NCBI GenBank assembly: GCA_949948715.1
Contig: CATLGW010000023.1
Location: 1-39,832, forward strand
Direction: 5' to 3'
Source of the DNA: an uncultured Lachnospiraceae bacterium
Lineage (GTDB): Bacteria > Bacillota > Clostridia > Lachnospirales > Lachnospiraceae
Length of the DNA: 39,832 nt
Below are positions 1 to 7,783 of this stretch, in pieces. The notes beneath the pieces were generated by a model that saw only the letters and a program-made list of their open reading frames with translations, was not told the origin of the DNA and searched no databases. Made by a program: the position numbers and the translations under genes. Position 1 is the first letter of the stretch, and each line of letters starts with the position of its first letter.

Positions 1-134
1 GACGCTAATGGTCCTAGGAGGTGTCGTCAGACCGATGCCTAATCATTATACAGCTTAAACAATGAGAGGATTAAGTCCCAACTGGTTGTTGGGTACTGAA
101 ACCCTACACTTATATATTAGGAGGAGATGGTTAT

Positions 135-413
135 ATGGCTGGCTCTACTACAAACATCAGTATACGCATGGATTCAGACCTGAAAGCACAGGCTGACAGG
201 CTGTTTGGGGAACTCGGCATGAACCTAACAACGGCATTCAATATTTTTGTCCGCCAATCCCTACGTGAGGGGCGGATTCCTTTTGACATCTCCCTCAATC
301 AGCCCAACAGTGAAACGGTTGCCGCCATGCTGGAGGCAGAAAGGATTGCGAAAGATCCGGCAGTAAAAGGATATACCGATCTGGACAAACTGTTCGCAGA
401 CCTGAAAGCATGA
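135..413 (+). CDS. dinJ: DinJ/RelB-family antitoxin
   Basis: This 92-aa protein matches the RelB/DinJ antitoxin family. The N-terminus (ISIRMDSDLKAQAD, then MNLTTAFNIFVRQSL) is the ribbon-helix-helix DNA-binding and dimerisation fold. The C-terminal tail (about 60-92) would wrap the toxin. The start is set by AGGAGG at 119-124, ten bases upstream. The stop overlaps the next ATG (ATGA at 410-413), the usual coupling in dinJ-yafQ operons, where the antitoxin with its toxin represses the promoter. A short hairpin (CCCAAC/GTTGGG, about 78-95) lies in the leader and may mark the operator. The antitoxin looks intact although its partner is broken, so it may survive as an orphan regulator. Confidence 0.9.
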   Translation: MAGSTTNISIRMDSDLKAQADRLFGELGMNLTTAFNIFVRQSLREGRIPFDISLNQPNSETVAAMLEAERIAKDPAVKGYTDLDKLFADLKA

Positions 414-700
414 AGAATGTAAAATATGCCGTCAAGCTCACCACACAATTCAAGAAAGATTACAAGCTGGCAATAAAGCGTTGACTGGATATTAGGCTGC
501 TGGAGGGCGTGATCGCCGACCTTGCCATGGGGTTCCCCCTCCCGGAGAAAAACAGAGACCACGCCCTGTCCGGAAACTGGGCCGGACACCGTGAGTGCCA
601 TGTGCTGCCCGACTGGCTGCTTATCTACCGTATTGAAGATGATGTTCTGGTATTAACCTTATCCCGGACCGGGTCGCACAGCGATTTATTTGGGAAATGA
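410..700 (+). pseudogene. yafQ: YafQ-type mRNA interferase toxin with an in-frame TGA
   Basis: Reading from the ATG that overlaps the antitoxin stop gives MKNVKYAVKLTTQFKKDYK and so on, a typical YafQ/RelE-superfamily start. TGA at 482-484 replaces codon 25, where the family usually has Gly (KRGLDI). The same frame then continues to 700 with well-conserved toxin sequence, including the GHRECHVLPDWLLIYR core and a final LSRTGSHSDLF that carries the usual catalytic-region residues. Family members cleave mRNA on the ribosome. Total length would be 96 aa, normal for YafQ. A single GGA to TGA change explains everything. An internal GTG at 509 could start a 63-aa fragment, but this would lack the N-terminal helices. 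Loss of toxicity is the likely outcome. Confidence 0.87.
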
Positions 701-702
701 TT

Positions 703-726
703 TTGCTGTTTGCACAGCAACTTTTT
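703..726 (+). terminator. Terminator after the toxin remnant
   Basis: TTGCTGT (703-709) pairs with ACAGCAA (714-720) over a four-base loop and is followed by CTTTTTC. It lies three bases past the toxin stop, where an intrinsic terminator for the dinJ-yafQ transcript is expected. Confidence 0.6.
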
Positions 727-771
727 CATAGGACTAAATCAGCGGAAACCCTTGATTTTACTGGCTCCTTG

Positions 772-909
772 CTAACTTGACACTATATTACCATACGCCC
801 CGGTTCCTGCATTAGGGTACTCCCTCTCCCCTAGAGGCGCCCGGACTCCCTTCCGCAGGTACGTCTTCACCTTCTCCCCAAATAAAAACGGATTGTTCTC
901 CCGCCTGTT
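772..909 (-). pseudogene. Remnant of a second S8 protease C-terminus
   Basis: On the minus strand this stretch reads RENNPFLFGEKVKTYLRKG, then a GEREYPN segment and a stop at 772-774. It aligns with the last 45 or so residues of the protease C-terminal part at 2432-3821 (GNDPFLYGEKVKAYLRKG, then GEREYPN). By eye the DNA match is about 82% over some 88 bases, so it is a diverged paralogue, not a recent copy. No upstream protease sequence is visible; it stops where AT-rich DNA begins at about 910. Tandem Csp-like protease genes are common in this group, so the likely history is a downstream paralogue destroyed when the AT-rich block arrived. Confidence 0.75.
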
Positions 910-1245
910 TTTCCTTGTAGATCCGTTGGCTGGTGTTACATTATTGCTACAATATTAGAGTACCATTATCCCCTTCACAGGATGTTCAATAATGCTATGT
1001 TCATAACTGAAAATCGATCGATCCCTGCAGGATTTGCTTTATTCCAGTTCGGAAGCATATAACAAAATGTAGCTAATGATGTATAATATTCCAACGGCCT
1101 CTCCCACTTTTGTATATTTACTTTCAAATGCAACAGAATCTCTCTGATAAGTATACTGGTTTTCATACCTCTATATTCAAATCTTCCTTACACAGAACTA
1201 CAATAATATCAGCTATTGCATCCTCATGCAAACAATGTGAAATGA
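910..1245. other. AT-rich stretch without a confident gene
   Basis: The base composition drops sharply compared with the flanks. The only reading frame of note is a 63-aa minus-strand ORF (975-1166) with a poorly spaced AGAGGT before its ATG and no recognisable domain. It is probably degraded accessory DNA. Confidence 0.5.
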
Positions 1246-1461
1246 TCAGGAAAATTCACTCCAGCACTTCTCTCTAAACTTCACAAGATTAAATAAACAT
1301 TCCAAAACTTTCTCTGATAAACTATAATTACTGTTTCGTTCCCTTAAATAAGAATTATATTCATCACTCATTTTCTTATATTTTCCTGATTTACACATTG
1401 GCGTCAGATCATAATAATGATCCAATTCCGTAATCAGTTCATTATTTTGTTCTATCCTCAT
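1246..1461 (-). CDS. Small hypothetical protein, possibly a gene fragment
   Basis: The ORF encodes 71 aa rich in charged and aromatic residues (ELDHYYDLTPMCKSGKYKK). I do not recognise a family. No good ribosome binding site precedes the ATG at 1461. The same frame is open without a start codon back to 1557 and reads plausibly as protein there (CVERIIDWYGILTGDAYDRR), which suggests the C-terminal part of a longer gene that lost its start. It lies 30 bp downstream of the Fic-like gene on the same strand and shares its low GC content, so it probably arrived with it. Confidence 0.35.
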   Translation of the reverse strand: MRIEQNNELITELDHYYDLTPMCKSGKYKKMSDEYNSYLRERNSNYSLSEKVLECLFNLVKFREKCWSEFS

Positions 1462-1588
1462 TTTTTTCTCATTTGATATTTGATACCTTCTATCATAAGC
1501 ATCTCCAGTTAAAATACCATACCAATCAATAATCCTTTCAACACAAGCATAATAACATCACAAATCCGGTATTAAATTAATCTGAATA

Positions 1589-2332
1589 TCAAAAATTCTT
1601 CCAACACCGCTCTTTCATAAAACCATATATTACAGCAGTATTTTTCCCCTCATAAAATGCCACGAGAAGTTTCTTGAATTTCGGCACTTCCTTTTCTTGT
1701 ATCATCAGACCCCCCATTCCATGTGCAATCAGATAATGGTTTGCAAAAATCACGGATGCTCTCTTGTTCCCATCTAAAAACACTTGTGTTTTCATACAAT
1801 ACAGGCATAATTCAATCGCAACATCTATTGCCGTCTTTTCCTTTCCGACTATTTCAGTTATTCGCTCCTTTACCACTGATTCCACCGGAAGCGGCGAAAT
1901 ATAACTGGAAGAACCGATTGTGACCGGCCCTCCTCTGATTCTTCCTCCTTCATAAAAAAAACCTTCATTTACAATTTTAGCAATATAGCACAGCATATAA
2001 TAATTCGTTTCGCTTTGGAGCACATCCTGATCCAATATAAATTCCCACACATACTTTAAATTCAAAATCTTTTGCACATCCGTCGCAGATACTCCATTTA
2101 CGATTCCGTTTTCTATGATCTCTTCCGTCTGTGGAAAAGAGGTCGCCACTCCCTCCAAAACTGCCTGATCATAAATATTTGCCTTCCTATTTACTCTGGC
2201 AAATTCCATATTATCTATAACCCTTTTGGAAAGTTCCTTATTCTCATATCCCAACAACGACAACTTTTTATTGATACGTCGAATATTCCTATTCGGTTCC
2301 CTGGCTTCTCTGGCATTCCGTAAAAGCAACAT
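1589..2332 (-). CDS. Fic/Doc-family protein with Gln replacing the motif His
   Basis: The 247-aa protein has a Fic core. Residues about 100-240 contain the active-site loop VFLDGNKRAS in a helical context, and IGSSSYISPLP upstream resembles the flap that positions the target. Fic enzymes transfer AMP or phosphate to target hydroxyls, using the His of HxFx(D/E)GNxR as base. Here that position is Gln183 (KTQVFLDGNKR), so classical catalysis is doubtful, although the Asp-Gly-Asn-Lys-Arg loop is kept. The ATG at 2332 has only a weak, distant AGGGA upstream. The gene is far more AT-rich than the genes around it, which suggests transfer. It may be a toxin-like or phage-defence protein, or an inactive relative. 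Confidence 0.75.
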   Translation of the reverse strand: MLLLRNAREAREPNRNIRRINKKLSLLGYENKELSKRVIDNMEFARVNRKANIYDQAVLEGVATSFPQTEEIIENGIVNGVSATDVQKILNLKYVWEFILDQDVLQSETNYYMLCYIAKIVNEGFFYEGGRIRGGPVTIGSSSYISPLPVESVVKERITEIVGKEKTAIDVAIELCLYCMKTQVFLDGNKRASVIFANHYLIAHGMGGLMIQEKEVPKFKKLLVAFYEGKNTAVIYGFMKERCWKNF

Positions 2333-2340
2333 GTATTATC

Positions 2341-2410
2341 AAAAAGTTCCCTATATTTCAACAACATTTTAGGGAACTTTTTGCAATATATTATTTTAAA
2401 AATTCCCTAA
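2341..2410. promoter_or_regulatory. Inverted TAGGGAA repeats upstream of the Fic-like gene
   Basis: A perfect 13-bp inverted repeat (AAAAAGTTCCCTA at 2341-2353, complement at 2370-2382, 16-base loop) sits just before the Fic-like start. A third related half-site (AATTCCCTAA, 2401-2410) lies upstream. Three copies of one core in the only promoter space suggest an operator for autoregulation. The palindrome could instead act as a terminator for the protease fragment that ends at 2432. Confidence 0.5.
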
Positions 2411-2431
2411 AAAAATACATAATAAAAGTTT

Positions 2432-3821
2432 TCAATCCGGCAGACTCGATCTGACACACAGTGCCCCCCATCCAACCCTATCGTTCGGGTACTCCCTCTC
2501 CCCCCGAAGCGCCCGGGCCCCCTTCCGCAGGTACGCCTTCACCTTCTCCCCATACAGGAACGGATCGTTCCCCCGCACAATCCCCCACTCCATCAACAGA
2601 GCCGCGCTGCCGCTGACAATGGGCGTGGCAAAGGAGGTTCCGGTGAAGGTGGCATATCCGCCATAGACATTGGGAGCCAGCACCCCCACTCCCGGCGCGA
2701 CTAAATCCGGCTTGGTCAATCCCGAGGTGATCACACCCACAGTCCGTTCCCTGTCCGCATATCCCCTTCCCGAGAAATCGACATAACTGTCATAAGTAGT
2801 GTCATAAGCCCCTACCGTCAGCACTTTTGCCGCTGTTGACGGTATCGTCAGTGTCACCTGAGGCGTCGGTCTGTAAAACCTGGTCTGCTCGTTGCGCACC
2901 GCGCTGCTGGGCAGATACAGATAATACCGTCCTGTCACCGTGGTGACGGGCACAATGCGAATCGTCCAAATACCGCTGTTGATATAATTCCGCTCTATGG
3001 GAATCATCTCCAGGTAAATCTCCTGGGCCACCGCATAGGGCGAGGGCTCTCCCCAATACACCAACACCTCCGTCTGCTCCGCCTGCAAAGTATATTTACC
3101 CCCCTCGATAGAAAGGGGCAGCTCCTGCTCCCGCCCTCCCGGGGACCGCAGATAGATCCGATAGACGTCGCTGTAATTTTTCCAGAGCTGTATATTCAGA
3201 GAAGTTTCATACTCTGCCACCGCCAGTTCAATATTCCCGCCCTCCGACACATTCCCCGCCAGGTGTCCTCCCGCACTCCCCTCGTTGCCGCTCCCCACAC
3301 AGATAACGGTTCTGCCGATCTCCGATGCGTTATCCAGATATCTTTCCAACAGCGAGCTCCCGTCATGGGAACCGTAATTGTTTCCGAAGCTTAAATTGAT
3401 GACCAGGGGCAGCCCCAGCTCCTGAGCTTTTCTCAGGGCATAGGCCACCCCCCGCATTATCTCCGTCGTTCTCGGAAACCCCATGGAGTCCGGCACCCCC
3501 AGCTTCACGATCAAAAGCTCCGCCTCGTAGGCCACGCCGCCGTAGGAATTGTTTCTCGTCCGGCTGCCCGCGGCGATTCCCGCTACCGCCGTCCCGTGCC
3601 CGCTCACGTCCCGGCTGGGCAGCAATTCGAACTGCCCCCTGTCGCCGGGCTCCTCCAGAGCCCTGTTGATGGCGTCCTGGTCGAACTCCACCCCCATCCT
3701 AAACCCTTCCGGCTGCTTTCCGCCGGGGGCGGCTTCCGGCATAAGGGTTTGATCCCACAGATACCGGATCCGCGTACTCCCGTCCTCCTTTCGAAAGTCC
3801 CAAAGACGATATTCTATCCCC
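2432..3821 (-). CDS. Csp-like S8 subtilisin protease, C-terminal part of an interrupted gene
   Basis: This is the C-terminal 80% of a subtilase of the type found in several copies in Lachnospiraceae (Csp-like). It contains the His motif SRDVSGHGTAVAGIAAG, the oxyanion-hole Asn in GSGNEGS, a long insert domain and the Ser motif FTGTSFATP. The catalytic Asp region is missing here and lies at 17344-17721. The open frame runs to a GTG at 3859, but 3822-3859 is recombinase-element DNA read out of frame (SGRCICLTG), and true homology begins at the GGGG core (3818-3821) with IEYRLWDFRKEDGSTRIR. Joined at the core, the protein is 588 aa with Asp125, His201 and Ser522. As it stands the fragment cannot be active. 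Known Csp proteins act in spore germination; that role is inferred. Confidence 0.92.
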
Positions 3822-3840
3822 TCTCCTGTCAAACAAATGC
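3818..3840 (-). other. Outer element attachment site, left junction
   Basis: The core GGGG (minus strand, 3821-3818) is shared with the right junction at 17344-17341. On the element side, four bases from the core, lies the arm CTGTCAAACAAATGC (plus strand, 3826-3840). The arm at the other end (17322-17336) matches it in inverted orientation at 11 of 15 positions and equal distance. The arm overlaps the stop codon of the outer recombinase. Confidence 0.85.
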
Positions 3841-4926
3841 ATCTCCCGGAGAAAGCCACTGGATTTCCACATGATCCCTGTCAAACACCCGAATTCGGCC
3901 GATGTACCGGGCGGCATCTTCCTCCGACAGCCTCCCGCCGGCATCCCCTCCTGCCTCAGCCATTCTACGTCTCAGCTCGCCGGTCACCAGCTCCTCCAAA
4001 TCCCCGGCATCCACCTTTTCCACACAGCCCTTCAGACCGCTCACATATCTCTGGTGGCAGTAATAATAGGGCTTCCTCGCCTTACGGCGGCACAGACACC
4101 GCCCGCAGCACCCGCAGAGAATTTTCCCCGCCAAAGGATTAATCTTTCTGACCCGGGATTCTTTGCCGCTTCGTCTCCCGGCCTGTATTTTCTCAAATAC
4201 CTTCCTCTCCACAATAGGCTCGTGGCAGTCGTGAAACACCCGCCACTCCTCCCTGGGCCTGAGACGGTTTCTCCCTCCCACAAAGTCCTTCTCATACTTT
4301 CCGCTGACAACATCCCCCACATAGACCGGATTCCGCAGAATCTGACAGACGGTAGAAGAGCTCCACAGATAAACGCCGCCCTTGGGCGCTCTCGCCCCAT
4401 ACCCCTTTCGAATCTTATATTCCATGGGAGTCATCACCTTTTCTGCGTTAAACAGCCGGGCAATCTGGGCGGAGGTATATCCTTGGCCGGTCAAGTCAAA
4501 TATCCTTCTCACGATCTGCGCCTCGTCCTCCGCCACCGCCAGCCTGTACCGGTCCCTGGGATCCTTCTCATACCCAAAGGGCGTTCTGCCGCTCACATAC
4601 CGGCCCTCTGCCTTTCTCACCCCCAGGGAGGCCCTGACCTTCTGGGACAGGTCCTTGCTGTAGAGGTCATACAGAAGGCTCTTGAAATTCACATCCAATC
4701 CCGCCACGGTTCCCCGATAATCCTCGCTGTCATAGCCGTCGTTCACAGAGATAAATCTCACGCCCAAAAAGGGAAACACCTGCTCCAGATAGGTTCCCAG
4801 GGCAATATAGTCCCGGGCAAACCTGGAAAAATCCTTGACCAGGATACAGTCCAGCTCGGATTGCCTGGCCGCCCGAAGCATCTCCTGCAGACCGGGGCGG
4901 TCAAGATTTGTTCCCGTGAAACCGTC
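3829..4926 (-). CDS. Large serine recombinase, C-terminal part of an interrupted gene
   Basis: This part holds most of the resolvase domain after its start (DGFTGTNLDRPGLQEML, VKDFSRFARDY), the recombinase DNA-binding domain and a zinc ribbon (CGCCGRCLC, then YYYCHQ). The frame is open upstream to 5190, but residues before DDGF do not match the family and lack the catalytic-Ser segment. The missing start lies at 17144-17299. Joining at the shared GAT gives REYIDDGFTGTN and a 417-aa protein with Ser14 in YLRLSKEDG. The stop is eight bases from the outer attachment core, which is tight even for an integrase. The fragment alone should be inactive. Removal of the inner element would restore it. 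Confidence 0.9.
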   Translation of the reverse strand, partial: DGFTGTNLDRPGLQEMLRAARQSELDCILVKDFSRFARDYIALGTYLEQVFPFLGVRFISVNDGYDSEDYRGTVAGLDVNFKSLLYDLYSKDLSQKVRASLGVRKAEGRYVSGRTPFGYEKDPRDRYRLAVAEDEAQIVRRIFDLTGQGYTSAQIARLFNAEKVMTPMEYKIRKGYGARAPKGGVYLWSSSTVCQILRNPVYVGDVVSGKYEKDFVGGRNRLRPREEWRVFHDCHEPIVERKVFEKIQAGRRSGKESRVRKINPLAGKILCGCCGRCLCRRKARKPYYYCHQRYVSGLKGCVEKVDAGDLEELVTGELRRRMAEAGGDAGGRLSEEDAARYIGRIRVFDRDHVEIQWLSPGDAFV

Positions 4927-4954
4927 ATCTATGTAGACGCCGTCTTTGATACAA
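4927..4954 (-). other. Inner element attachment site, left junction
   Basis: The shared core GAT is at 4929-4927 (minus strand). Exactly 15 bases inside the element lies TTTGATACAA (plus, 4945-4954). The identical sequence in inverted orientation lies 15 bases from the core at the other end (17120-17129). A symmetric attP of about 52 bp, with a GA central dinucleotide, fits large serine recombinases. Confidence 0.87.
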
Positions 4955-5047
4955 TCTGCCCTCTGCGTTGGCTCCCTTCTGTCCGCCGCAGCCTGAAGGT
5001 CAATCGTGGGCCCCCGGATGAAAGTAATAGAATTATTTCCGCGCTCA

Positions 5048-5056
5048 TGATATAAT
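5048..5056 (+). promoter_or_regulatory. Extended -10 promoter for the first cargo gene
   Basis: TGATATAAT at 5048-5056 is an extended -10 element (TGnTATAAT) without a good -35. It lies about 78 bp before the start at 5134 and inside the inner element, so this cargo gene brings its own promoter. Confidence 0.5.
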
Positions 5057-5133
5057 AAAAACATATTTACGGCAGAAAACGGCCGGATGGCTATCTTGAT
5101 TCTGCTAACGCGCAATCTCGGGAGGCAAGGAAG

Positions 5134-6105
5134 ATGGACGTATATTATAACGGAAACGGCAATATCTGGGGCCGCGGCAGTCAAAAGCATCGGCTGTCCC
5201 CCTTCCCTGTGGGCAGATCCTTTCTGTGGGGAGACCAGAAAATTCTGCTTCCTGCGGTCTATGTGGGCCGGGAGGGAGCCGTCCTGGACATATGCGCGGA
5301 AATATCCACACAGGAGATGTCGCTTTTTCTGAAAAAATGGAATCGGGAAAGAAGGCTCTCTCTCAGCTCCCAGGAGGATTACGAGCAGATTGATGCGGAC
5401 AATCCCGGCAGCCGGGAGTTTGAGATTAATTTGCGCCTGAACGGCGTGCCTTTGACCCGCCGCATGAGCAGCAGCATGAGATGGTATCCAAAGGGCCTTT
5501 TGCAGGATACGGAGGAGGACTGGGAAAATGACCCGGATGCCGAAAAGATGATGGAAGCCTGCGGCTGCGACAGAAAAAGCTGCTGGAATTTCACCAGAAC
5601 CGTTTACCTGTGGAAGGACGAGGCCGTATTATCCCCCCGGGAAGTGTCCCTGCTGTTAAAGGCGGAGCCCGTCTCCGTCACCGCCGGACATTTCACCACC
5701 ACCCTCAATTGCGGGGACAGAGAAGTGGAAATCATCCATCCGGCCACCAGGGAGAAGTATCTTTTGACGCTGCACGGCTGCGAGCAGGTCAGGCACAGCT
5801 TTTCCGAGATCGGGGAACCGGGGATGCTCTACCCCGAGTACAGTCAGACCCTCCTCTACAGCGTCTCCCCGGAAATAGACCGCAGCCTGCTGCACATCCG
5901 CGACTGCGCGGAGAACGACCCGCCCAGGGCGACGGAAAGGTCAGGGGACGGACCCACGGCAGTTTTCCTGGCCGGCAGGGACCCGGCCCCGGACAGACGG
6001 ATCGCCCACGCCGCCCTCCACTTTGAACCCGCCTCCGAAATCCGCTGGAGAGTGATTTTCAGTGTGAAACCCCGGGAGGACATGGAAATCGGCTTTTCCG
6101 TCTGA
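5134..6105 (+). CDS. Uncharacterised protein (323 aa)
   Basis: I do not recognise a domain. The 323-aa protein has no signal peptide or membrane segment, so it is probably cytosolic. It is rich in Trp, Arg and acidic residues. Features are an N-terminal GRSFLWGDQKILLPAVYVG stretch and a central block resembling an alternation of beta-strands (about 150-230). A GGAGG at 5121-5125 supports the ATG at 5134. It is the first cargo gene inside the left end of the inner element and ends 85 bp before the EFR1 ferredoxin gene on the same strand, so the two may be co-transcribed. Long shadow frames on both strands reflect high GC content, not extra genes. Confidence 0.7.
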   Translation: MDVYYNGNGNIWGRGSQKHRLSPFPVGRSFLWGDQKILLPAVYVGREGAVLDICAEISTQEMSLFLKKWNRERRLSLSSQEDYEQIDADNPGSREFEINLRLNGVPLTRRMSSSMRWYPKGLLQDTEEDWENDPDAEKMMEACGCDRKSCWNFTRTVYLWKDEAVLSPREVSLLLKAEPVSVTAGHFTTTLNCGDREVEIIHPATREKYLLTLHGCEQVRHSFSEIGEPGMLYPEYSQTLLYSVSPEIDRSLLHIRDCAENDPPRATERSGDGPTAVFLAGRDPAPDRRIAHAALHFEPASEIRWRVIFSVKPREDMEIGFSV

Positions 6106-6190
6106 CTGCCTCCCGAAGCCCCAGCGGCATCACCGAACTGATCTATGAGAAAAGAAAACCCAAAACATCGACACAAAAAGGAGCTTTACT

Positions 6191-6955
6191 ATGTCCGTTT
6201 ATAATATCACATTCAGTCCTACCGGAGGAACAAGGAAGGTTTCCGAACTGTTTACGGACGCATTCTGTGACAAATATATCCCCGTCGACCTGTGCGGCCG
6301 AAGCGATGATTTTGCCTCATACGTCTTTTGCCCGGAGGATATCTGCGTGATCTCGGTTCCCTCCTACGGCGGAAGGGTACCCGCCCCCGCCCTGGCGCGG
6401 CTACGCCGGATGAGGGGAAACGGTGCGGCAGCAATCCTGATCGCGGTGTACGGAAACAGGGCATACGAGGATACCCTTGCGGAAATGCAGGACGCTCTCA
6501 CCGAGGCGGAATTTTTGTGCATTGCCGGGGTGGCCGCCGTCGCCGAGCATTCCATAATGCGCCAGTTTGCCGCCGGTCGTCCCGACAGACAGGATGCGGA
6601 AGAGCTGGCGGGCTTCGCCCGTACCCTCCGCTCCCGGCTAAAGTCGGGCCAGCCGGGAGCTCCCCTACATTTACCGGGGAACCGCCCTTACCGGGAGTAC
6701 GGGGGCGTGCCCATGAAGCCCCAGGGGGGAAAGGCCTGCACACAATGCGGGCTCTGCGCGGAGCAATGCCCCGTGGAGGCAATCGATGCCGCTGATCCCG
6801 CAAAGACCGATACCTCCCGCTGCATCTCCTGTATGCGCTGCGTGACCCTCTGCCCGCAAAAAGCCCGCGGCGTAAGCAAAGCGCTCCTCACCGCGGGCAG
6901 CCTGAAGCTGAAAAAGCATTGCAGCGGACATAAGAAAAACGAATTGTTCTTATAA
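6191..6955 (+). CDS. EFR1-family flavodoxin-ferredoxin protein
   Basis: The 254-aa protein has a flavodoxin-like N-terminus. ITFSPTGGTRKVSELF is the phosphate-binding loop for FMN, followed by the SVPSYGGRVP loop. Near the C-terminus are two [4Fe-4S] motifs, CTQCGLCAEQCP and CISCMRCVTLCP (about 185-225). Such EFR1 proteins are thought to pass electrons between FMN and iron-sulfur clusters in the cytosol of anaerobes; specific partners are unknown. A strong AAAAAGGAG at 6175-6182 sets the start. The 3' end overlaps the convergent ECF gene by six bases, leaving no room for a separate terminator. Confidence 0.9.
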   Translation: MSVYNITFSPTGGTRKVSELFTDAFCDKYIPVDLCGRSDDFASYVFCPEDICVISVPSYGGRVPAPALARLRRMRGNGAAAILIAVYGNRAYEDTLAEMQDALTEAEFLCIAGVAAVAEHSIMRQFAAGRPDRQDAEELAGFARTLRSRLKSGQPGAPLHLPGNRPYREYGGVPMKPQGGKACTQCGLCAEQCPVEAIDAADPAKTDTSRCISCMRCVTLCPQKARGVSKALLTAGSLKLKKHCSGHKKNELFL

Positions 6956-7537
6956 TCTGGTGCCTTGAACCGTCTCCGTTTTCTCCGTCCTTTGGCCAAA
7001 CCGCACCAGCCCGGTGCGGTTCAGAGCCACCATGACAGCCGGTATCACAATCAACTGGAGGATAATTCCGGGAATTGCGTTAAGGAACGCGCCCGCCATA
7101 AACATCTGCCAGGTGAATCTTCCGCCCTTCACGCCCAGCAGAACCATCTGGACAATTCCCCAAACGACGCGCCCCGAGAGCATGGCAAGAATCAGACTGC
7201 GATACAGAGCGATCACACAATGCCAGCGGGAACGGGAATAGATCAGCCCCACCGTCAGTCCGTAGGCGGCCAGCTCGAAAGCCATGGCGATTCCCGTGGG
7301 AAAAAGCCGCGGCATACCGAACACAAAGTACCTCAAAACAGGCAGCGTAAATCCCACTGCCAGCCCGTACTGCCAGCCGCAGATCAGGCCGCACAAAATT
7401 ACGGGGATATGCATGGGCAGGAGCATACTGCCAAACTGAGGTATCTGTCCCGTAATAAAGGGCAGCACCATCCCCATAGCCATAAACATGGCGGATAAAG
7501 TTATATTGAGAATATATGTATGCTTTTTATCATTCAT
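6950..7537 (-). CDS. ECF transporter S component
   Basis: The 195-aa protein has about six hydrophobic segments and the S-component signature near the start (LSAMFMAMGMVLPFITG, then LPMHIPVILCGLICGW). S components bind a vitamin or related micronutrient in the membrane and dock onto the shared EcfAAT energising module, which is not encoded here, so it would use a module from elsewhere in the genome. The substrate cannot be read from the sequence, and no riboswitch is evident upstream. A sigma-A promoter lies 33-61 bp before the start. The C-terminal tail after the last helix (FGQRTEKTETVQGTRL) is cytosolic and variable. Confidence 0.85.
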   Translation of the reverse strand: MNDKKHTYILNITLSAMFMAMGMVLPFITGQIPQFGSMLLPMHIPVILCGLICGWQYGLAVGFTLPVLRYFVFGMPRLFPTGIAMAFELAAYGLTVGLIYSRSRWHCVIALYRSLILAMLSGRVVWGIVQMVLLGVKGGRFTWQMFMAGAFLNAIPGIILQLIVIPAVMVALNRTGLVRFGQRTEKTETVQGTRL

Positions 7538-7569
7538 TTTTGCACCTTCCCACTGTTTATTTCACCAAC

Positions 7570-7598
7570 AGTTTAACAAACCTCACCTCCTTTGTCAA
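7570..7598 (-). promoter_or_regulatory. Sigma-A promoter for the ECF S-component gene
   Basis: On the minus strand TTGACA (7598-7593) and TAAACT (7575-7570) are separated by exactly 17 bases. The AGGAGGTGAGG inside the spacer is a coincidental ribosome-binding-site-like sequence. Confidence 0.65.
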
Positions 7599-7720
7599 TT
7601 CCGCCCCAACCCTGGTTCTTCCTGCCTGAAATCTGCGCCGGCCTGCCGGCAATCACCGTAACAGCGCCGGCCCGGGCCGCCGCCTTACCTACAAGATACG
7701 GAACAATCGGCGGAAAAGAT

Positions 7721-7749
7721 TTGTTATTCTGCGCTAAAAATGATATAAT
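7721..7749 (+). promoter_or_regulatory. Sigma-A promoter for the MATE exporter
   Basis: TTGTTA (7721-7726), a 17-base spacer and a perfect TATAAT (7744-7749) lie 35 bp before the start codon. It is divergent from the ECF promoter and about 120 bp from it. Confidence 0.75.
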
Positions 7750-7783
7750 AATTATATTATGCAAAAATTCAGGGAGGAGCGCA

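Noticed and set aside
410..700. UGA recoding (Gly or Sec) in the toxin gene
   Set aside because: All other genes here use TGA as a normal stop and there is no SECIS-like context. A point mutation is simpler.
3829..5190. A single intact 453-aa serine recombinase
   Set aside because: Residues upstream of the DDGFTG motif do not match the family and lack the catalytic-Ser segment. They come from inner-element DNA, and the real N-terminus is at 17144-17299.
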